From: Agromyces bracchium
GTDB taxonomy: Bacteria > Actinomycetota > Actinomycetes > Actinomycetales > Microbacteriaceae
NCBI RefSeq assembly: GCF_009709675.1
Contig: NZ_WMLB01000002.1
Location: forward strand, 1 to 40,272
Direction of reading: 5' to 3'
DNA length: 40,272 nt
This document shows positions 8,401 through 15,996 of the stretch, in pieces; positions within the stretch are counted from its first letter, which is position 1, and the number at the start of each line of letters is the position of its first letter. The notes under the pieces were generated by a model. That model was given only the letters and a program-made list of their open reading frames with translations, made no database searches and was not told where the DNA came from. The translations under genes were made by a program, and so were the position numbers.

Positions 8401-9045
8401 CGCGAGCGCCCGGCGCACCGCGCCCTTGCGGCAGCCCGTCGAGACCACCCAGTGGCCGTCGGCGCGCGCCGCCAGGTCGTCGAGGTCGTAGACCGGCCGG
8501 CCCTTCTCACCGCCCGCGAGCTGGCCCGCGGTGATCGCCGACGCGAGCCGGTGGTACCCCTCTTCCCGCGCGGCGAGCACGAGCAGGTGATCGCCCTCGG
8601 GATCGGCCGCGCCCATCTGCGGCTCGGTGAGGCCGAACGACAGCTCGGCGCCGTACACGGTCTCGAGCTCGGGGTATGCCTCGGCGGCCTCGGCGAAGCG
8701 CACGATGCCGTAGAAGCCGTCGTGGTCGGTGATCGCGAGCCCCGTGAGTCCGAGCCGGTGCGCCTCCTCCACGAGCTTCTCGGGGCCCGACGCGCCGTCG
8801 AGGAAGCTGAACGTCGAGTGCGCGTGCAGCTCGGCGTACGGCACGACCGGCCCGGCGCCCGTGCCGGTCGCCGGTTCGTCGACCTCGGGCGGGCGGTACG
8901 GATGCCGCTTCCGGCTCCATGCCGGACTGTCGCCGCCGTCGCCCAGCACCTTCGAGCGCCCGGCCGCCGCGCCGCCCGGACGCTGGCGGTCGGAGAGCCG
9001 CCGCTCGAGCTCGGACCACGGGATCTCGGGGTTGTTCCAGCCCAT
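5482..9045 (-). CDS. dnaE2: Error-prone DNA polymerase DnaE2
   Basis: This 1187-residue C-family polymerase is the translesion member of the ImuA-ImuB-DnaE2 mutasome. Visible parts are an N-terminal PHP domain (AELHAHSTFSFLDG, LAITDHDGFYG), the palm with acidic residues in PDIDVDFDSDRREEII, the fingers and helix-hairpin-helix region (GLADVTSIGAKVAERI), and a C-terminal OB-fold (VVTHRQRPATASGITFMNLEDESGT). Start: the frame stays open far upstream over imuB, but ATG at 9045 begins the conserved MGWNNPEIPW N-terminus and overlaps the imuB stop as TGATG, implying translational coupling. An Ala/Thr/Gly-rich insertion of roughly 70-80 residues (DNA about 6185-6450) sits before the helix-hairpin-helix part; it looks like a disordered linker. 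Confidence 0.95.
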   Translation of the reverse strand: MGWNNPEIPWSELERRLSDRQRPGGAAAGRSKVLGDGGDSPAWSRKRHPYRPPEVDEPATGTGAGPVVPYAELHAHSTFSFLDGASGPEKLVEEAHRLGLTGLAITDHDGFYGIVRFAEAAEAYPELETVYGAELSFGLTEPQMGAADPEGDHLLVLAAREEGYHRLASAITAGQLAGGEKGRPVYDLDDLAARADGHWVVSTGCRKGAVRRALAGEGGADAAWRELDRLVALFGRDHVVVELTDHGDPLDQVRNDALAELAARAHLPVLATNAVHYATPGEHRLASALAAVRARRSLDELDGWLPATDGLHLRSGAEMLARFDRYPGAVAHSATLAHDLSFRLRSARPRLPRQEVPEGHTPMSWLRELVWRGADRRYPGVPEHVRERLAKELDVIEQKDFPGYFLIVHDLVQEARRRGILCQGRGSAANSAVCYVLDITGVDSIYYELPFERFLSSLRDEEPDIDVDFDSDRREEIIQYVYGKYGRHNAAQVANVISYRPKGAVRDMAKALGYSTGQQDAWSRQVERWGSVVETDDHDIPDPVIELAEQLLTFPRHLGIHSGGMVLTDRPVGEVCPIEHARMEHRTVLQWDKDDCAWMGLVKFDLLGLGMLAALQYTFDLVREHTGEEWELATIPKEEPAVYDMLCRADSIGVFQVESRAQMGTLPRLLPRCFYDLVVEIALIRPGPVQGGAVHPYIRRRTGEEQVSYLHPKLEPVLRRTLGVPLFQEQLMQMAVAVGDCDAADADLLRRAMGSKRGVEKIERLRAKLYAGMERNGIDAETADAIYAKIEAFANFGFAESHAISFGLLVYASSWLKLHYPAAFLAALLRAQPMGFYSPHTLTADARRHGVELLRPDLARSGVHAGLEARDAGEAATAGAGATDAAARPATTGASGSDETATTGPTAMVGPAGARGIRRPTGRPACADAPQPPVGPFDRDAPDRSAEHRRDGAFAVRLGLADVTSIGAKVAERIVAERDAHGPYRDMADLSRRADLDATQLEALAAAGAFECFDLQPRQALWLAGEAAQDRADYLPGAVVVVQPPLLPMLNDAEQVVYDLWATGISPDDHPIRHVRERLDARGVVRIDLLREAESGRRIEVGGVVTHRQRPATASGITFMNLEDESGTLNVIASVGVWTRYRRIAREAPAMVVRGILERSREGVVNLVADRFEPLTVSTTNRSRDFR

Positions 9046-10658
9046 CAGTCGTACCTCGCCTCGGCCCACCAGCCCTCGCCGTCGCGCACGAGCAGCCACG
9101 CGCACCCGTCGTGGTCGACCACCTGGAAGCGGTGCACGCGGCGGGCGCGATCGGCGTCCCACCAGCGCTCGACGACCGGCCACGGGCCCGCCCACGCACG
9201 TACGGGCGCTGCGCGCCCGCCGCCGACCGCGAGCGAGGCCGGCGGCGCCGAGATCGCCCCGCGCGCGTCGACCGCCACGGGTGCCGCCTCGGCGTCGACG
9301 AGCGCCACCGGCAGCCGCTCGCGGAACACGCTCGCCGGCGCGAGCGCGGGCAGGCTCCCCGGCCAGGGCGCCCCGGCCGCGGCGCGCTCGGGCGCCCGGT
9401 CGCCCCACGGCACGAGCACCTGCCGGTCGGCGAGCATGCGCCCCCCGCCGATCGCCGCCGTGACCACGCCCTCGTGCCCGAGCATGCTCTGCACGCGCGT
9501 GAGCCCGTGGTGCACGCGCTCGTCGGGCCCGCCGCCCCAGAGCCCCTCCTCGTGGTTGCCGGTCGAGTCGACGCGTTCGGGCACGATCCGCAGGCGCACG
9601 ATCGCGGCCTCGAGCCCCGCGTCGGCGGTGCCCGACCCCTGCAGCTGCCACCGCACGCGATCGACCACGTCGGCGGGCGTGAACCACTGCGGGTGCAGCC
9701 AGCTCCGGCTCGAGTGGCCGCCGCGCTCGTCGTCGAGTTCGACGCGGATGCCGGTGCACACGAGCCGTACGGCCCGCATCCGCTCGATGAACTCCTCGGC
9801 CCGCACGCGGAACGCGAACGCGAGCTGGTCGACGCGCTCGAGCGGCGGCTCGAAGTGCTGCTCCACCTCGAAGTCGGGCGGGGGAGTCCGCGGTGCCACG
9901 CGCGACCGCTCGCGCCCGGCGGCGCGGTCGTGCGCGAACGCGCCGGCCGCGCCGAACCGGCGCCGCACGTCGTCGTCGGGCAGCGCCGCGAACTCGCCGA
10001 GCGTGCGGACGCCCAGCCGGTGCAGGAGGGTCGTCGTGCGCGCGTCGGCCACGAGCGAGACCGGCAACGGCGCGAGGAAGGCGGCCGAGTCGCCCGGGGG
10101 CACCGCGAGCACCGCGCCCGGCGAACGACCCGGGGCCGGGTCAGCCGGGTCGCCCGTCGTCGCGCGAGCGGCGCCGACCGATCGGCCCGTTCCCGCCGCC
10201 CGCGCCGCCTGCTCGGCGGCGAACGGCCCGTCGGCGATGCCCACGCGCGCCCCGGCGACGCCGAGCCCCGCTGCGGCCTCGAGGAGCGCCCACGCCGCGG
10301 CATCCTCACCGCCGTAGTACCTGACGGGGCCGCGCGCCCGCATCGCGAGCGTGCCGGGGCGCAGCACCTGCACGCCCGGCACGATCGCCTCGATGCCGCG
10401 CACGACCGGCTCGAACGCGCGGTGGTCGAGCGCGGCGTCGTACTCCAGCACTGCGAGCGCGGTCGAGCGGTACTGCGCCTCGCGGAGGCGCAGCCCCCGC
10501 GTCACGCCGTCGCGCCGAGCCGCGGGCGAGCAGGAGTGCACCAGGCCCTTCTCGGTGAGCGCGACGGGCAGCGCGGGGTCGATGCCGTGCTCACGGCACG
10601 CGGCGAGCACCGGCCAGTCGGGGCACCAGAGCACGACGGTGCGCACGCCCGCGCTCAC
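9045..10658 (-). CDS. imuB: ImuB, Y-family polymerase-like mutasome subunit
   Basis: This 537-residue protein is homologous to Y-family DNA polymerases but acts as the adaptor of the DnaE2 mutasome, bridging DnaE2, the beta clamp and ImuA. The N-terminus reads VRTVVLWCPDWPVLAA, where active Y-polymerases carry the catalytic DxD; the acidic pair is absent, as known for ImuB. Fingers/palm motifs (GLRLREAQYR, VGIADGPFAAEQAA) and a C-terminal little-finger region follow. Start: GTG at 10658 overlaps the imuA stop as GTGA. The frame is open further upstream over imuA, but no conserved sequence lies there. It is the middle gene of a tightly coupled operon. Confidence 0.92.
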   Translation of the reverse strand: MSAGVRTVVLWCPDWPVLAACREHGIDPALPVALTEKGLVHSCSPAARRDGVTRGLRLREAQYRSTALAVLEYDAALDHRAFEPVVRGIEAIVPGVQVLRPGTLAMRARGPVRYYGGEDAAAWALLEAAAGLGVAGARVGIADGPFAAEQAARAAGTGRSVGAARATTGDPADPAPGRSPGAVLAVPPGDSAAFLAPLPVSLVADARTTTLLHRLGVRTLGEFAALPDDDVRRRFGAAGAFAHDRAAGRERSRVAPRTPPPDFEVEQHFEPPLERVDQLAFAFRVRAEEFIERMRAVRLVCTGIRVELDDERGGHSSRSWLHPQWFTPADVVDRVRWQLQGSGTADAGLEAAIVRLRIVPERVDSTGNHEEGLWGGGPDERVHHGLTRVQSMLGHEGVVTAAIGGGRMLADRQVLVPWGDRAPERAAAGAPWPGSLPALAPASVFRERLPVALVDAEAAPVAVDARGAISAPPASLAVGGGRAAPVRAWAGPWPVVERWWDADRARRVHRFQVVDHDGCAWLLVRDGEGWWAEARYD

Positions 10659-11494
10659 GAGGCCCTCGCCGCGAACTCGGGCCGGTGCACGACGTCTGGT
10701 GCGGATGCCGCTGTCGGGCCATCCGCCTCGCCGCGCTCGGGCGCGATCGCCGCCTCGTGGTCGCCGACGGGCTCGACGGCGCGGATCGCGGACGGTGCGG
10801 CCGCCTCGTCGATCGCGGCGAACCCGAGGTCGCCGGCCGGCAGCCGCAGCCGCCGTCGCGAGCCCCGGCCGACCTCGCCGCGACCGGTGACCCGCACGAC
10901 GACCTCGCGCTCGGCGAGGTGGCCGTGGCCGCGCTCGAGCCCCGTCCAGTCGCTCCGCTCGAGCTCGAGCCGGGCGTCGCTGCCCGGCCAGTCGCCGTCG
11001 ACGAGCAGCAGTGCGCCGCGCTGTCGCAGCCGAGCCGCGAACCGCGAGGCCTCGGCCGGGGCGAGCCGCCCGGCTGGTCGCACCGCGACCACGGGGATCA
11101 CGTCGGCGAGCGCCGCGGCGACCGTCAGCCACTGCCCACCCGGATCGGGCACGAGCACGAGCCGCTCCAGGTCGATGCCGAACCGCGCCGCCGCCTCGAC
11201 GCCGAACTCGGGGATACCCGAGACCGCGACCCAGCGGCCGCTCCGCGACGGCCCGGCGAGCGCGGCCATGAGCAGCGTGATCGAACCCTCGACCTGCACG
11301 ACCGCGCCCTCGCGGAGCGCGCCGCCCGGCAGCACGCTCGCGAGTGCCGGGTGGGTGGGCACGGCTCGCGTGTCGAGCCGCGTCGCCTGCATGCCGCGGA
11401 TGCGCGCCTGCAACTCCTCGACCCGCTCGAGCCGTGCGGCGGGCGCCGGCTCGGAAGCGATCGCGCCGTCGGGGGCGGGTCGGGGAGCGGTCAT
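10655..11494 (-). CDS. imuA: ImuA, RecA-like mutasome subunit
   Basis: This 279-residue protein is the first gene of the SOS mutagenesis operon. It resembles the RecA/SulA-like ImuA' group: an N-terminal helix (RLERVEELQARIRGM), a P-loop-like region reduced to GGALREGAVVQVEGSITLL, and PEFGVEAAARFGIDLERLVLVPDPG, typical of the family. A canonical Walker A is not evident. Start: ATG at 11494 is chosen over GTG at 11500 because GAGGGG lies five bases before the ATG but would touch the GTG. It works with ImuB and DnaE2 in error-prone lesion bypass and is controlled by the LexA box just upstream. Confidence 0.88.
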   Translation of the reverse strand: MTAPRPAPDGAIASEPAPAARLERVEELQARIRGMQATRLDTRAVPTHPALASVLPGGALREGAVVQVEGSITLLMAALAGPSRSGRWVAVSGIPEFGVEAAARFGIDLERLVLVPDPGGQWLTVAAALADVIPVVAVRPAGRLAPAEASRFAARLRQRGALLLVDGDWPGSDARLELERSDWTGLERGHGHLAEREVVVRVTGRGEVGRGSRRRLRLPAGDLGFAAIDEAAAPSAIRAVEPVGDHEAAIAPERGEADGPTAASAPDVVHRPEFAARAS

Positions 11495-11510
11495 CGTCAC
11501 CCCTCAATGT

Positions 11511-11526
11511 TCGAACACATGTTCGA
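11511..11526 (-). promoter_or_regulatory. LexA-binding SOS box of imuA-imuB-dnaE2
   Basis: TCGAACACATGTTCGA fits the actinobacterial SOS box TCGAAC-N4-GTTCGA with both half-sites perfect. It lies 17 bases upstream of the imuA ATG, so bound LexA would cover the promoter or start of transcription. RecA-stimulated LexA cleavage after DNA damage would release the operon. Confidence 0.92.
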
Positions 11527-11590
11527 ATGAGGCAAGTCGCGGATGCCACGCGTCCACACCCCTGCCCGGTGGTCCCGACGCGCGCAGCTC

Positions 11591-11675
11591 TTCTCAGGAA
11601 TCGGGCGCCGACATGCTGCGCTTCTCAGGAGGACACGCCGTCGAAAGCGGCGACACACCGGTAAAGTCCTGAGAA
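11591..11675. repeat. Three copies of TTCTCAGGA, two direct and one inverted
   Basis: TTCTCAGGA occurs at 11591-11599 and 11622-11630 (31 bp apart, three helical turns), and its reverse complement TCCTGAGAA at 11667-11675. All lie in the non-coding stretch between the SOS box and the tRNA-Leu terminator. They look like binding sites, but no gene start is evident next to them. Function unknown. Confidence 0.6.
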
Positions 11676-11701
11676 ACGCACGTCAGGCCGAGGCTTAAAT
11701 G

Positions 11702-11735
11702 CGAGAAGGCCGGATCCGAAGATCCGGCCTTCTCG
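11702..11735 (-). terminator. Rho-independent terminator of tRNA-Leu, 15-bp stem with UUCG loop
   Basis: The arms at 11702-11716 (CGAGAAGGCCGGATC) and 11721-11735 are perfectly complementary with a 4-base loop, which reads TTCG on the minus strand. The hairpin starts nine bases beyond the tRNA 3' end and is followed by CATTTAAG. The T-run is short, as often in actinobacteria. Confidence 0.85.
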
Positions 11736-11743
11736 ACAACGCG

Positions 11744-11828
11744 TGCGCGAGGGGGGACTTGAACCCCCACGCCCTATACGGGCACTAGCACCTCAAGCTA
11801 GCGCGTCTGCCAATTCCGCCACCCGCGC
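11744..11828 (-). tRNA. tRNA-Leu (anticodon GAG)
   Basis: On the minus strand the sequence folds as a class II tRNA of 85 bases. The acceptor GCGCGGG (11828-11822) pairs with CTCGCGC (one G-U). The anticodon stem CTAGC/GCTAG holds the loop TTGAGGT, giving anticodon GAG for CUC/CUU leucine codons. There is a long variable arm (GCCCGTATAGGGC) and a T-arm GGGGG-TTCAAGT-CCCCC. The CCA end is not encoded. A strong terminator follows immediately. Confidence 0.96.
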
Positions 11829-11985
11829 GTTGTCTCGGCCTCCGATCGCTCAGCGGCCGTAGAAGACACTAGCACGGTTTCCGAGGCCCGCTGACCACGC
11901 GGCGGCCGGATGGATCGGTCGACGAGCAGAGGAGCAGGTCAGGCCCGGAAAGCCGGAATTCCGAGGCATCCGTCGGCCCGGGAGG

Positions 11986-12024
11986 CCCGGCCGGAACTCC
12001 CGGCCGGACCTCCCGCCCGAACCT
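11986..12024. repeat. Three tandem 13-bp repeats upstream of the M20 peptidase
   Basis: CCCGGCCGGAACT (11986-11998), CCCGGCCGGACCT (11999-12011) and CCCGCCCGAACCT (12012-12024) follow each other without gaps. They lie about 30-70 bases upstream of the -10 element of the next gene. They could be operator iterons or a decaying simple repeat. Confidence 0.6.
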
Positions 12025-12053
12025 CGGGTCGCGGCCGCCGCCGAGCCTCGCGA

Positions 12054-12059
12054 TAGCGT
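12054..12059 (+). promoter_or_regulatory. -10 element of a probable leaderless promoter for the M20 peptidase
   Basis: TAGCGT lies seven bases before the ATG at 12067. A GTG at 12058 falls inside this hexamer and is therefore an unlikely start. Confidence 0.6.
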
Positions 12060-12066
12060 GGACCGC

Positions 12067-13407
12067 ATGGCCGAGACGCTCCCGACGACCCACGAGCCCC
12101 AGCCCGAGCCCCGGCCCGAGCTCGACGAGACCGCGATCATCGCGCGCGACCTCATCCGATTCGACACGACCAACCACGGCGAGGGTCGCTCGAACGGCGA
12201 GCGCGAGGCCGCCGAGTACGTCGAGGCGCGCCTTCGCGCGATGGGGCTCGACCCGGTGATGCACGAGTCGGCGCCGCGCCGCGCGAACGTCGTGGCCCGG
12301 GTCCCCGGCGCGAACCCCGACAAGCCCGCCCTCGTCCTGCACGGCCACCTCGACGTGGTCCCCGCGGATCCCCGCAACTGGAGCGTCGACCCGTTCGCCG
12401 GCGAGATCCGCGACGGCATGCTCTGGGGCCGGGGCGCGGTCGACATGAAGGACATGGACGCCATGATCCTCACGGCCGTCGGCGACATCCTCGCCGAGGG
12501 GCGCCTGCCCGAGCGCGAGCTGGTCCTCGGCTTCTTCGCCGACGAGGAGGCCGGCGGGCTCTACGGAGCGAGCTGGCTCGTCGACGAGCACCCCGAGCTC
12601 TTCGCCGGCGCGACCGAGGCGATCAGCGAGGTCGGCGGGTACTCGATCACCGTCGGCGGGCAGCGCGCCTACCTCCTGCAGACGGGGGAGAAGTCGCTCG
12701 TCTGGGTGCGGCTCGTCGCGCACGGCACGGCCGCGCACGGCTCGCGGCTCGTCCGCGACAACGCGGTCACGAAGCTCGCCGAGGCGATCGCGCAGGTCGG
12801 CCGGCGCGAATGGCCGATCCGCCTCACGGGCACGACGCGCGAGCTGCTCGCCGCGATCGCCGGCGCCCTCGGCGTCGACCCCGAGCGGGTCTCGCCCGAC
12901 GAGCTGGCGCTCGCGACCGGATCGGCGTCGGGGTTCATCACGGCGACGCTGCGGACGACGTCGAACCCCACGCTCCTGCATGCGGGCTACAAGCACAACG
13001 TGATCCCCGACCGCGCGGAGGCGCTCGTCGACATCCGCACCCTCCCGGGCGAGGAGGACGCGGTGCTCGCCGAGATCGCCGAGCTCATCGGCCCCGACGT
13101 CGAGATCGAGATCGTGCACCGCGACGTCGGCCTCGAGGCGCCGACCCGCGGCCCGCTCGTCGACGCCGTCACGACCGCCCTGCATGCGCACGATCCCGAG
13201 GCGACGGTGTTCCCGTACCTGCTGAGCGGCGGAACCGACAACAAGTCGCTGTCGCGCCTCGGCATCGAGGGCTACGGCTTCGCGCCGCTGCGGCTGCCGG
13301 ACGGCCTCGACTTCCCGGCGATGTTCCACGGCGTGGACGAGCGCGTCCCGCTCGACGCACTAGTCTTCGGTAGGCAGGTCCTGAAGGACCTGCTCCTGGC
13401 GTACTGA
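12067..13407 (+). CDS. M20 family metallopeptidase (ArgE/DapE/carboxypeptidase type)
   Basis: This 446-residue cytoplasmic zinc hydrolase removes acyl groups or cleaves dipeptides. Metal ligands and catalytic residues are visible: HGHLDVVP (about residue 95), the bridging Asp in [13 protein letters not shown], and FADEEAGG with the general-base Glu. A dimerisation domain follows in the middle and the last histidine lies in [10 protein letters not shown] near the end. The length matches the ACY1-like M20A group. Start: ATG at 12067 fits the leaderless promoter; the upstream GTG at 12058 lies inside the -10. Substrate unknown. It stands upstream of uppP with a 70-base gap. Confidence 0.92.
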   Translation: MAETLPTTHEPQPEPRPELDETAIIARDLIRFDTTNHGEGRSNGEREAAEYVEARLRAMGLDPVMHESAPRRANVVARVPGANPDKPALVLHGHLDVVPADPRNWSVDPFAGEIRDGMLWGRGAVDMKDMDAMILTAVGDILAEGRLPERELVLGFFADEEAGGLYGASWLVDEHPELFAGATEAISEVGGYSITVGGQRAYLLQTGEKSLVWVRLVAHGTAAHGSRLVRDNAVTKLAEAIAQVGRREWPIRLTGTTRELLAAIAGALGVDPERVSPDELALATGSASGFITATLRTTSNPTLLHAGYKHNVIPDRAEALVDIRTLPGEEDAVLAEIAELIGPDVEIEIVHRDVGLEAPTRGPLVDAVTTALHAHDPEATVFPYLLSGGTDNKSLSRLGIEGYGFAPLRLPDGLDFPAMFHGVDERVPLDALVFGRQVLKDLLLAY

Positions 13408-13477
13408 ACGCGCCCACCCCGTTCCGACCACGACGGTCCTGTGCCCTTCGCGTCGAGGGGCGGAAGGCGATGCCCCC

Positions 13478-14299
13478 TTGTTCGAAGCCCTGATCCTCGG
13501 CCTGGTGCAGGGACTCACCGAGTTCCTGCCGATCTCCTCGAGCGCGCACCTGCGCATCCTCGGGGAGTTCCTGCCCAACGCGGCGGACCCGGGTGCGGCC
13601 TTCACCGCGATCACGCAGCTCGGCACCGAGGCCGCGGTCGTCGTGTTCTTCTGGCGGGACATCGTGCGGATCATCCGCCAGTGGTTCGGCGCCCTCACCG
13701 GCCGCGTGCCGCGGAACGACCCAGACGCGCGGATGGGCTGGCTCATCATCCTCGGCTCGATCCCGATCGTGGTGCTCGGGCTGCTGTTCCAGGACCAGAT
13801 CGAGACGGTCTTCCGCTCGCTCTACGTCGTCGCGACGATGCTCATCGTGTTCGGCATCGTGCTGGGCCTCGCCGACTGGGCGGGCGCGAAGCGCCGCAAG
13901 CTCGAGGACCTGACCTACCCGCACGGCGTCTACTTCGGCCTCGCGCAGTCGCTCGCGCTGATCCCGGGGGTCTCGCGCTCGGGCGGCACGATCACGATGG
14001 GCCTCCTGCTCGGCTACGAGCGCGCGGCCGCGGCCCGCTACGCGTTCCTCCTCGCGATCCCCGCGGTGTTCGGCTCGGGCTTCTACCAGCTGTTCAAGAG
14101 CTGGGGCGAGCCGGCGGTGTACGGCCCGCTCGAGACCGCCGCCGCGACGGTCGTGGCGTTCGTCGTCGCGATCCTCGTGATCGCCTTCTTCATGAAGTGG
14201 ATCTCACGGCACAGCTTCCTGCCGTTCGTGATCTACCGCATCGCGCTCGGCACGACCGTGTTCGTGCTGCTCGGCACCGGGGTCCTCGAGCCGTTCTGA
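13478..14299 (+). CDS. uppP: Undecaprenyl-diphosphatase UppP (BacA)
   Basis: This 273-residue polytopic membrane enzyme dephosphorylates undecaprenyl diphosphate to recycle the lipid carrier for peptidoglycan, and gives background bacitracin resistance. Both signature motifs are present: [15 protein letters not shown] at residues 11-25 (catalytic Glu, Ser and His) and [10 protein letters not shown] around residue 165 (catalytic Arg). Start: the conserved N-terminus [12 protein letters not shown] requires an unusual TTG at 13478, since the nearby ATG at 13470 is out of frame. GGAAGG lies about ten bases before it. The TTG may keep expression low. Confidence 0.95.
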   Translation: MFEALILGLVQGLTEFLPISSSAHLRILGEFLPNAADPGAAFTAITQLGTEAAVVVFFWRDIVRIIRQWFGALTGRVPRNDPDARMGWLIILGSIPIVVLGLLFQDQIETVFRSLYVVATMLIVFGIVLGLADWAGAKRRKLEDLTYPHGVYFGLAQSLALIPGVSRSGGTITMGLLLGYERAAAARYAFLLAIPAVFGSGFYQLFKSWGEPAVYGPLETAAATVVAFVVAILVIAFFMKWISRHSFLPFVIYRIALGTTVFVLLGTGVLEPF

Positions 14300-14335
14300 T
14301 CGGCCCGGTGCCGATCGAGGTGAGCGGATGCCTCG

Positions 14336-15292
14336 TCAGGCGCCGTCGCGCGGCCGCCACGGGCCGCCGCCCGGCTGGTCGCCGCGCCGGCGCAGGTAGC
14401 GCTCGAACTCCTGGGCGATGGCCTCGCCGGATGCCTCGGGCGCGTCGACCGCGTCGCGCGCCTGCTCCAGCTGGGTGATGTACCCGGCCATCTCCTCGTC
14501 GTCGGCGGCGAGCGCGTCGACGCTCGACTCCCACGCCTTCGCCTCCTCCTCGAGCGACCCGCGGGGGATGCTGAGGCCCGTGAGCTCCTCGACCTTGCCG
14601 AGGAGGGCGAGCACGGCCTTCGGCGACGGCGCGTTGTGCACGTAGTGCGGCACCGACGCCCAGAGCGACACCGTGGGGATGCCGACGCGTTCGGCCTGGT
14701 CGGCGATCACGCTGAGGATGCCGACGGGCCCTTCGTAGGTGGAGCGGTCGACGCCGAGCGCTGCACGTACCTCGGGGTTCTCGCTCGACGCGAAGACCGA
14801 GAGTGGCCGGGTGTGCGGGGCGTCGGCGAGCATCGCGCCGAGCAGCACGATGCCCTCGATGTCGGCGGTGAGCGCGGCGTCGATGAGCTCGGCGGCGAAG
14901 CCCTTCCAGGTGCGGGCGGGCTCGGCGCCGAGGAGCACGTGGAGCCGGTCGGCGCCTGGGCCGGTGACGACCTCGTCGTCGTCGGGGCGCGGTTCGCCGC
15001 TCGGGCCGAGGATCGCGGCGCCCGGCCAGCTGAGGCGGCGCGTGCCGTCGGGCGCGGTCTCGATCGTCGGGCGAGTGAACTGGTAGTCGAAGTAGAGCTC
15101 GGGATCGACCGCCGCGATCTCGGCGAGGCCCAGCCGTTCCGCCAGGAGTCGTGCCGCCCCGGTGGCCGCCTCGCCGGCGTCGTTCCATCCCTCGAATGCG
15201 ACGACGAGGAGTCGTCCGCCCTCGAACCCGGTCGGCTGCTGCACTCGGTCCGCCCCGCTTCCCGAGCCCGGAACGTCCGGACTCAACTCCAC
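14336..15292 (-). CDS. PAC2 family protein
   Basis: This 318-residue protein belongs to the PAC2 (proteasome assembly chaperone 2-like) family, common in actinobacteria and archaea; its bacterial function is unknown. Typical stretches are LLVVAFEGWNDAGEAATGA near the N-terminus, DYQFTRPTI, and EPARTWKGFAAEL. The C-terminal part is acidic and helical. Start: GTG at 15292, in a very short divergent gap with the HAD gene; I see no good Shine-Dalgarno sequence. It is convergent with uppP. The family often occurs near pup/proteasome genes, but no proteasome gene is present here. Confidence 0.85.
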   Translation of the reverse strand: MELSPDVPGSGSGADRVQQPTGFEGGRLLVVAFEGWNDAGEAATGAARLLAERLGLAEIAAVDPELYFDYQFTRPTIETAPDGTRRLSWPGAAILGPSGEPRPDDDEVVTGPGADRLHVLLGAEPARTWKGFAAELIDAALTADIEGIVLLGAMLADAPHTRPLSVFASSENPEVRAALGVDRSTYEGPVGILSVIADQAERVGIPTVSLWASVPHYVHNAPSPKAVLALLGKVEELTGLSIPRGSLEEEAKAWESSVDALAADDEEMAGYITQLEQARDAVDAPEASGEAIAQEFERYLRRRGDQPGGGPWRPRDGA

Positions 15293-15307
15293 AATAGGCC
15301 GTGCCGA

Positions 15308-15313
15308 TAGAAT
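15308..15313 (+). promoter_or_regulatory. -10 element of a probable leaderless promoter for the HAD-trmI pair
   Basis: TAGAAT is followed by eight bases and GTG at 15322. It lies only 16 bases from the PAC2 start codon, so the two divergent promoters overlap. Confidence 0.55.
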
Positions 15314-15321
15314 CGCCCGTT

Positions 15322-15996
15322 GTGACCAAGCGCCTTCCCGCCGCCGTCCTCTGGGACATGGACGGCACCCTCGTCGACACCGAGCCGTACTGGATGCGGG
15401 CCGAGATCGAACTCGTCGAGGAGTTCGGCCGAACCTGGACCCACGAGGACGCCCTGCAGATGGTCGGCATGGGCCTCTGGGACGCCGCGGAGGTGTTCCG
15501 GCGTGCCGGCGTCGACCTGCCCGCCGACGCGATCGTCGAGCGGCTCACCGAGCGCGTGCGCGAGCAGCTCGCCCAGCACGGCGTGCCGTGGCAGCCCGGC
15601 GCCCAGGCGCTCCTGAAGCAGCTCCGCGACGCGGGCGTGCCCACCGCGCTCGTGACGATGTCGATCCGCTCGATGGCCGAGGACGTGGTGGGCGCGATCC
15701 CGTTCGCCGCGTTCGACGAGCTCGTGACCGGCGACGAGGTCGCCGCGCCGAAGCCGCATCCGGAGCCCTACCTCGCCGCCGCCGGCCGACTGGGCGTCGA
15801 CATCGCCGACTGCGTCGCGATCGAGGACTCGCCGACCGGCCTCGCGTCGGCGACCGCGGCCGGCGCCGTGGTGATCGGCGTGCCCCACATGCTCCCGCTC
15901 GACGCGGCGCCGTCCGACGTCGTCTGGGAGAGCCTCGACGGCCGCACGCTCGACGACCTCGTCGACGTCGCGACGACGAAGTGGGCGAGCGCGTGA
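15322..15996 (+). CDS. HAD superfamily phosphatase (beta-phosphoglucomutase-like)
   Basis: This 224-residue hydrolase has all HAD motifs: the nucleophile and acid in LWDMDGTLVDTEP at the N-terminus, a helical cap domain, motif II in LVTMSIRS, the motif III lysine in AAPKPHPEPYL, and the acidic motif IV in AIEDSPTGLASA. It likely dephosphorylates sugar phosphates or similar small metabolites; substrate unknown. Start: GTG at 15322 is chosen over GTG at 15301 because the latter lies upstream of the -10 TAGAAT. Its stop overlaps the trmI start as GTGA, so the two are co-translated. Confidence 0.9.
   Translation: MTKRLPAAVLWDMDGTLVDTEPYWMRAEIELVEEFGRTWTHEDALQMVGMGLWDAAEVFRRAGVDLPADAIVERLTERVREQLAQHGVPWQPGAQALLKQLRDAGVPTALVTMSIRSMAEDVVGAIPFAAFDELVTGDEVAAPKPHPEPYLAAAGRLGVDIADCVAIEDSPTGLASATAAGAVVIGVPHMLPLDAAPSDVVWESLDGRTLDDLVDVATTKWASA

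Noticed and set aside
4975..10317. A very long plus-strand open frame (about 1,780 codons) across the dnaE2-imuB operon
   Set aside because: It is antisense to genes with clear conserved motifs; its product is a low-complexity Arg/Ala/Gly mix with no domains, as expected from the third-codon GC bias of the opposite strand.
11527..11743. A small protein gene between imuA and tRNA-Leu
   Set aside because: No frame with a plausible start and binding site; the stretch holds only the SOS box, repeats and a terminator.
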